This document shows, one piece after another, positions 5,568-9,213 of a stretch of DNA of 9,213 nucleotides. The stretch spans positions 1-9,213 of the forward strand of contig CAZWTY010000119.1 in assembly GCA_964637565.1 (NCBI GenBank), given 5' to 3'. The position numbers and the translations under genes were made by a program. The stretch's first letter is position 1, and each line of letters opens with the position of its first letter. A model generated the notes under the pieces. The model was not told where the DNA came from and searched no databases. It worked only from the letters and a program-made list of their open reading frames with translations. Source of the stretch: DYJE01 sp964637565 (GTDB lineage Bacteria > Desulfobacterota > Desulfobacteria > Desulfobacterales > Desulfolunaceae).

Positions 5568-6146
5568 TTAAAAGGAAAACACCTTGTGCTCCCAGAGAAT
5601 CCGGACGCCGATGGCGATCAGAACGATGCCGCCCAGGATTTCGGCATAATGGCCGATGCGCGACATGGAACCGAGTTTCGCCCCCATATGGAGCCCGGCC
5701 ACGGTAAAGGCCCCCGCCACCAGGCCGATGACCAGGGCCGGCCAGGCAATGGCCACATGGAGAACGGACAGGGTGAACCCGATGGCCAGGGCGTCGATGC
5801 TGGTGGCCACGGACAGCACCACCAGGGTCACGGACCGGGTGGGGTCCCGGGGGTCTTCCGCACCATCGTCGTCATCCTCGTAAGCTTCGGCCAGCATCTT
5901 CCCCCCCACAAAGGTGAGAAGGCAAAAGGCGATCCAGTGATCGTAGCGGTCGATGTACTCCAGCAGATGGGCTCCGCAGAACCATCCCAGAACAGGCATC
6001 ATGGCCTGGAAAAGACCGAAATGCCAGGCCAGGCGGAACGTCTGGCGGGCGCTGACCGTCTTCAGGGTCACCCCGGTGGCGACGGCCACGGCGAAAGCGT
6101 CCATGGCAAGGGCCACGGCAAGTGCGAAAATATGCGTGTTGGACAT
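5568..6146 (-). CDS. mntP: MntP-type manganese efflux pump
   Basis: This 192-residue polytopic inner-membrane protein of the MntP (DUF204) family exports Mn2+ and prevents manganese toxicity. The length matches the family (about 190 residues), with six predicted hydrophobic segments in two related halves. Family residues are visible: Asp16 in VALAMDAFAVA, the segment WHFGLFQ (41-47), Asp118 in TSIDALAIG, and Glu169 in EILGG. The two membrane aspartates correspond to residues needed for export in the E. coli protein. An acidic loop (EDDDDGAEDPRD, about 90-101) lies between the halves. The start at 6146 is chosen because AAGGGG lies just upstream and the family begins at this point; a longer open frame to 6305 adds unrelated residues. 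It stands alone, divergent from the PilZ gene. The leader from the inferred promoter is only about 25 nt, so no yybP-ykoY Mn riboswitch is present. Confidence 0.92.
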   Translation of the reverse strand: MSNTHIFALAVALAMDAFAVAVATGVTLKTVSARQTFRLAWHFGLFQAMMPVLGWFCGAHLLEYIDRYDHWIAFCLLTFVGGKMLAEAYEDDDDGAEDPRDPTRSVTLVVLSVATSIDALAIGFTLSVLHVAIAWPALVIGLVAGAFTVAGLHMGAKLGSMSRIGHYAEILGGIVLIAIGVRILWEHKVFSF

Positions 6147-6176
6147 GGTTTTTCCCCTTGATTTCAAAAGGCCGCG

Positions 6177-6205
6177 ATTATAACCGGATCGGCTGTGGAA
6201 TGCAA
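6177..6205 (-). promoter_or_regulatory. Sigma-70-like promoter of mntP
   Basis: On the minus strand TTGCAT (6205-6200), a 17-nt spacer and a perfect TATAAT (6182-6177) precede the mntP start by about 30 nt. The -35 matches consensus at three of six positions, but the -10 and spacing are ideal. Confidence 0.65.
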
Positions 6206-6377
6206 CCGCCTGTTTCCGGGCTGGATTTTTCCATTGATTCCCACGGTGAAATATGGGATTCTTTTGCGCGGATGCAGGTGGGGTGCCGCAACCGAAGCGA
6301 TTCACAGCAACATGGATTCCCGGCCGAATGACCTCGGCCTCAGGGTTTCTGTGCCTGATCGAAACAACGAGGATGCC

Positions 6378-6863
6378 ATGGGGAAAAGTGGGCGGCCGGA
6401 TTCCGGAGATCCGGCGGACAACAGTGGTTTCTGCCTGAACAGCTCAGGCCGGAATCAGACTTTGTTCCATGAAACGCTCTTGAAAGAGCGGAGAAAATTC
6501 GAACGCTTTTTTGTCGAGGGAACGGCCTACGCGGCCCTTGGCCCTGATTTCAACCACATGGGCCATATCGTCGACATCAGCCTGAACGGGCTGGCCTTTT
6601 CCTACGTCGATGACGTTGACAGACAGCTCGAACTGAGCCGGACCACGGTTCAACTCAGGGACAACCAGCAGGTTCTCTGCGCCCTTCCCTTCGAATCGAT
6701 CAGTGACACGGACGGCGATTTGCCCGACCCGTACAGTTCTGTGGAAATCCGTTACCACCGGGGGCGTTTCGGACGTCTCACACGGGAACAGACCAGGCTT
6801 CTCAAGGCTTTTCTGAAAAAGCGGACGGCCTTTGGCCAGGATCACGGCACCAGACACGACTGA
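6378..6863 (+). CDS. PilZ-domain cyclic-di-GMP receptor protein
   Basis: This 161-residue cytosolic protein has a single PilZ domain (about residues 36-150). The c-di-GMP-binding residues are intact: the RxxxR element is R39-KFE-R43, and the DxSxxG element is D66-IS-LN-G71. The end resembles other PilZ domains (VEIRYHRGRFGRLTREQTRLL). Residues 1-35 are polar and probably disordered. No second effector domain is attached, so it likely acts by binding a partner. The start at 6378 is supported by GAGG 5 nt upstream. In-frame ATGs at 6312 and 6195 have no good ribosome-binding site, and 6195 lies inside the divergent mntP promoter. It is 82 bp upstream of the dehydrogenase gene and may be co-transcribed with it. 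Two c-di-GMP riboswitches lie 2.5-4 kb away, but no direct link can be shown. Confidence 0.87.
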   Translation: MGKSGRPDSGDPADNSGFCLNSSGRNQTLFHETLLKERRKFERFFVEGTAYAALGPDFNHMGHIVDISLNGLAFSYVDDVDRQLELSRTTVQLRDNQQVLCALPFESISDTDGDLPDPYSSVEIRYHRGRFGRLTREQTRLLKAFLKKRTAFGQDHGTRHD

Positions 6864-6945
6864 TTTTTAGTTCGACAATCTAAACCATCCCGGACGGGTC
6901 CCACCCGGCCAGGAATGGACACACTTATCGCGTGGGGAGGAAAGC

Positions 6946-8088
6946 ATGGCCACGGCACTGGACAGGGAATCGGCGGACTGGATGGCGGATGTCATGGATT
7001 TCGCCCGAGAACAACTCCCTCCTGATAAAAAACTTCATCAGCTGAACATCATCCCCAAAAGCCTCTGGCAGAGCATGGGAGACATGGGGCTTCTGGGACA
7101 GAGTATTTCACCGGCATACGGGGGGCTCGGGAAAAAAGCCCTGGACATCTCCGTCTCCTCCCTGGCCCTGGCCAGGGAAGGCGGCAACCTGGGGCTCTGC
7201 GTCAGTTTCCTGATCCACCAGCTCGTGAGCCGTTTCATCATTGAAGCCATGGGAACCGAAGACCAGAAAAACACCTACCTGCCCGACATGGCGACGGGCA
7301 GGGCCACAGCCTGTCTGGCGGTGTCCGAACCCAAAACCTTCGCCCACCCCAAGCATATCCGGACACGGGCGGAGAAAACATCCGGCGGGTATACGATCAC
7401 CGGAGAAAAAACCTATCTGACCAACGGACCGATTTCCGACTATTTCGTGGTAATCGCCGTGACCGATGTGGTGTCGGACCGCAAGCGCTTTTCAGCGTTC
7501 ATCGTGCCCAAACACACACCGGGCCTCACGGTGACGTCCCTGACGATTCCCTTTTTCAAACCGGCCCCCCACGGGGCCATCCGGCTGGACCGCTGCGAGG
7601 TGCCGGAAGACGCCCTGATCGGCAGACCGGGTTCGGCCTACGAAGACATCGTCCTCCGGTTCAGGGATCTGGAAGACGCCCTGATGATGGGCAGTGTCAC
7701 CGGGGCTTTGGAACGGCTGACCCTGCTGCTCACCGAGGCCCTGAGAAAAAAATACCCCATGCCCGACGGAAGCCTGAGCCTGGACCTGGGCAAACTCAAG
7801 GTGATGCTGGACATGGCCCGGTTCGTCACCTGGGAATCGGCGGCCATGATCGACAGCGGGACAAGTCACCGGGACAAACTGTCCCTGCACCTGTATTACC
7901 GAGATCTGGTAAAGGACATCCTCGTCCAGATCGAAATGATCCTCAAAGTCACGGAAGTGGAGCCGGGGCCTCTGTTTAAAATCATCCGCGATGACCTCAC
8001 CGCGTCGTCCCGCATCGGAGGCCATGTGGCCGAGCTGAAGCAGATGAAGCTCGGAAGCCTGTTCTTCGCTCCCCAGGATCTGGAATGA
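6946..8088 (+). CDS. Acyl-CoA dehydrogenase-like flavoprotein
   Basis: This 380-residue protein has the usual family length and domain order: a helical N-terminal domain (about 1-120), a beta domain (about 121-230), and a C-terminal helical domain. Family segments are clear: YGGLG (58-62), TACLAVSEP (121-129), GGYTITGEKTYLTNG (147-161) and the start of the last domain, DLEDALMMGSVTGALERL (241-258). The usual C-terminal YEGT-type motif carrying the catalytic Glu of short- and medium-chain enzymes is not recognisable. Instead Glu243 in DLED aligns with the catalytic Glu of isovaleryl-CoA dehydrogenase (DLERL), so the base may be there. The last 100 residues are divergent and lack the FAD/dimer motif QxxGGxGY. 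Start 6946 has GGAGG 5 nt upstream. The stop overlaps the Nudix gene start (ATGA), so the two are translationally coupled. The substrate cannot be inferred, and a non-canonical or non-oxidative role is possible. Confidence 0.85.
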   Translation: MATALDRESADWMADVMDFAREQLPPDKKLHQLNIIPKSLWQSMGDMGLLGQSISPAYGGLGKKALDISVSSLALAREGGNLGLCVSFLIHQLVSRFIIEAMGTEDQKNTYLPDMATGRATACLAVSEPKTFAHPKHIRTRAEKTSGGYTITGEKTYLTNGPISDYFVVIAVTDVVSDRKRFSAFIVPKHTPGLTVTSLTIPFFKPAPHGAIRLDRCEVPEDALIGRPGSAYEDIVLRFRDLEDALMMGSVTGALERLTLLLTEALRKKYPMPDGSLSLDLGKLKVMLDMARFVTWESAAMIDSGTSHRDKLSLHLYYRDLVKDILVQIEMILKVTEVEPGPLFKIIRDDLTASSRIGGHVAELKQMKLGSLFFAPQDLE

Positions 8089-8636
8089 GCGTTATGGAAC
8101 TGATCGAGGTGCTTGACGACAAAGGCCATGCCACGGGAATCGCCCGGGAAAGGGATCTGGTTCACCGCAACGGCGACCTCCACCGGACGGTTCACATCTG
8201 GATCGTCAATTCTCTAAACCAGCTGCTGCTCCAGCGCCGGGCCGAAGACAAGGAAACAAATCCGGGCCTCTGGGATCTGTCCTGCGCGGGCCATATCGTC
8301 CACGGCGAAACAAGCCTCGAAGCCGCCGTCAAGGAGATCGCCGAAGAGCTGGGGGTGGTCGTTCCGGCTTCGGATCTCCGCTACGTGTTTTCGTCCCGCA
8401 GTCTCCAGGCCCACCAGAACGGGCGCCTTATCGACAACGAGATCCGGGATGTCTACCTGGTTCAAAAGGACATCCCCCTTGGGGATTTCAAGGTCCAGGT
8501 CGAGGAAGTGGCGGAAATCGCCTATCTGCCCCTGTCTGATTTCTGCCGGAAAGTCCGGAACCGGGACAAGGACCTGGTGCCCCATTACGATGAATTCGAA
8601 ACCATGTGCCGTTACCTTCTGCCGGCCTGTGCATGA
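8085..8636 (+). CDS. Nudix hydrolase (YfcD/IDI-like)
   Basis: This 183-residue cytosolic Nudix protein has its Nudix box at residues 69-91: G69-x5-E75-x7-K83-E84-I-A-E87-E88-L-G90-V. It fits GX5EX7REUXEEXGU except that Lys83 replaces the usual Arg; the metal-binding Glu residues are all present. The N-terminal part (MELIEVLDDKGHATGIARE ... HRNGDLHRTVHIWI) and the LLLQRRAEDKETNPGLWDLSCAGH segment resemble the YfcD/isopentenyl-diphosphate isomerase-like branch. Expected activity is Mg2+-dependent hydrolysis of a nucleoside-diphosphate-linked or phosphoanhydride substrate; the exact substrate is unknown. The start at 8085 overlaps the dehydrogenase stop, with AGGA 6 nt upstream. An ATG at 8094 is an alternative. 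The coupling suggests a shared pathway, for example CoA- or nucleotide-related housekeeping, but that is speculation. Confidence 0.88.
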   Translation: MSVMELIEVLDDKGHATGIARERDLVHRNGDLHRTVHIWIVNSLNQLLLQRRAEDKETNPGLWDLSCAGHIVHGETSLEAAVKEIAEELGVVVPASDLRYVFSSRSLQAHQNGRLIDNEIRDVYLVQKDIPLGDFKVQVEEVAEIAYLPLSDFCRKVRNRDKDLVPHYDEFETMCRYLLPACA

Positions 8637-8673
8637 CAGGCGCCGGTTGCGGGACGATGTTCCATGAACTGTG

Positions 8674-8804
8674 CGCCCCTACAGCGTCCTTGTGGGATTC
8701 AGGTCACAAAATCAGAAAAATTGCTCCATTTTTTATCGAGCCGTCCCTGTTCTGTTCGCACGTGTGAACCGTCCAGACCGTAGGGGCGAACCTTGTGTTC
8801 GCCC
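8674..8804. repeat. REP-like sequences in the spacer
   Basis: A hairpin GGGCGAAC (8784-8791) / GTTCGCCC (8797-8804) with a 5-nt loop carries the head GTAGGGGCG (8780-8788). The exact inverted copy of that head, CGCCCCTAC, lies at 8674-8682, so about 115 bp are bounded by 9-bp inverted ends. This may be two REP-like units facing each other, or a short element. No gene is seen between 8637 and 8906. Confidence 0.5.
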
Positions 8805-8870
8805 TGAAATCGCCTGGCTGAACGCTTTCAACCTGATATTTTCGCTTCAACGGCCAAGCCATTATTGAAC

Positions 8871-8899
8871 TTGACGATCGTAACCCAAGGGGTTACATT
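8871..8899 (+). promoter_or_regulatory. Promoter with palindromic operator upstream of the toxin gene
   Basis: TTGACG (8871-8876) is followed after 17 nt by TACATT (8894-8899). The palindrome GTAACCC (8880-8886) / GGGTTAC (8890-8896) lies between them and overlaps the -10. Such placement fits autoregulation by a HigA-type antitoxin. No Shine-Dalgarno is visible before the ATG at 8907, so translation may be leaderless or weak. Confidence 0.5.
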
Positions 8900-8906
8900 C
8901 TGATAT

Positions 8907-9197
8907 ATGATAAAATCATTTAAACATAAAGGGCTCGAAGATTTCTTTTATCATGGAACCAAAAAGGGGATTCGGCCAGAACATGCTGATAAAATTTCGA
9001 GGATACTAGACCGTTTAAATAGTTCAAGTGACATTATTGACATGAATTATCCTGGATCTCATTTACATAAACTTACTGGAAACTTAAAAGACCAATATTC
9101 GGTCAGGGTATCTGGAAATTGGAGAATAATTTTTGAATTTAAAGATGGTGATGCTTATATCATACATTCCGCACCCATCAAAACCGAAAATCGATAA
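8907..9197 (+). CDS. higB: HigB/RelE-family toxin
   Basis: This 96-residue protein is of the HigB (proteic killer, RelE/ParE superfamily) type. Characteristic segments are the start MIKSFKHKGLEDFF, HADKISRILDRLN (26-38), DMNYPGSHLHKLTG (45-58) and VSGNWRIIFEFKDGDAY (68-84). In this family the protein is a ribosome-dependent mRNA endonuclease neutralised by a downstream HigA. The usual C-terminal end (…YEDYH) is replaced by IIHSAPIKTENR, so residues near the active site may differ. No frameshift restoring YEDYH is visible. The gene is AT-rich (about 35% GC in a 60-bp sample, against 65% in the dehydrogenase gene), which suggests acquisition by transfer. The start is set by family alignment. 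An ATG 6 bp after the stop (9204) could begin the antitoxin, but the window ends there. Confidence 0.82.
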   Translation: MIKSFKHKGLEDFFYHGTKKGIRPEHADKISRILDRLNSSSDIIDMNYPGSHLHKLTGNLKDQYSVRVSGNWRIIFEFKDGDAYIIHSAPIKTENR

Positions 9198-9213
9198 ATT
9201 TCAATGACGGATT

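Noticed and set aside
6147..6310. Possible yybP-ykoY manganese riboswitch before mntP
   Set aside because: The inferred promoter leaves only about a 25-nt leader, and no matching aptamer core is visible upstream.

Overview
The window looks like chromosomal DNA of a free-living, GC-rich Gram-negative bacterium. A Desulfobacterota (deltaproteobacterial) host is my best guess. It is inferred from the pairing of GNRA-looped cyclic-di-GMP-I riboswitches with secreted proteins, an atypical acyl-CoA dehydrogenase, and many REP-like palindromes between genes. No rRNA, tRNA, CRISPR array or intact transposase is visible.

Left third (1-3954, everything on the minus strand). Read in the direction of transcription the order is: a c-di-GMP-I riboswitch (3866-3954), a secreted FilA-like/DUF6160-type protein with internal tandem repeats (2880-3824), a Rho-independent terminator (about 2796-2838), a second c-di-GMP-I riboswitch (2689-2771), a second FilA-like protein (1738-2634), two REP-like palindromes, a third FilA-like protein (852-1598), and a membrane-anchored C39-type cysteine peptidase (77-829) whose stop codon is fused to another REP-like palindrome. 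The three secreted proteins are divergent paralogues. They share the signature M-x(4,5)-MK-x-A-x-x-(Q/R)-A-G just after the signal peptide. This appears to be a small c-di-GMP-controlled surface-protein module, and it is the most interesting part of the window.

Middle (3955-5567). About 1.6 kb has no convincing gene. It holds a near-consensus minus-strand promoter, a perfect 24-bp palindrome, hexamer-based ATCGCT/ATCGGG arrays in direct and inverted orientation, and several smaller hairpins.

Right part (5568-9213). A MntP-type manganese exporter (minus) has its own sigma-70-like promoter and is divergent from a PilZ-domain c-di-GMP receptor (plus). An acyl-CoA dehydrogenase-like flavoprotein follows and overlaps a Nudix hydrolase by ATGA. 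After a REP-containing spacer comes an AT-rich HigB/RelE-type toxin gene behind a palindromic operator-like site. Its expected antitoxin partner would lie beyond the right edge.

The PilZ protein and the two riboswitches are independent c-di-GMP sensors within 4 kb, one acting on protein and two on RNA. Whether they belong to one circuit is inference. The exporter, the dehydrogenase/Nudix pair and the toxin look like unrelated neighbours.
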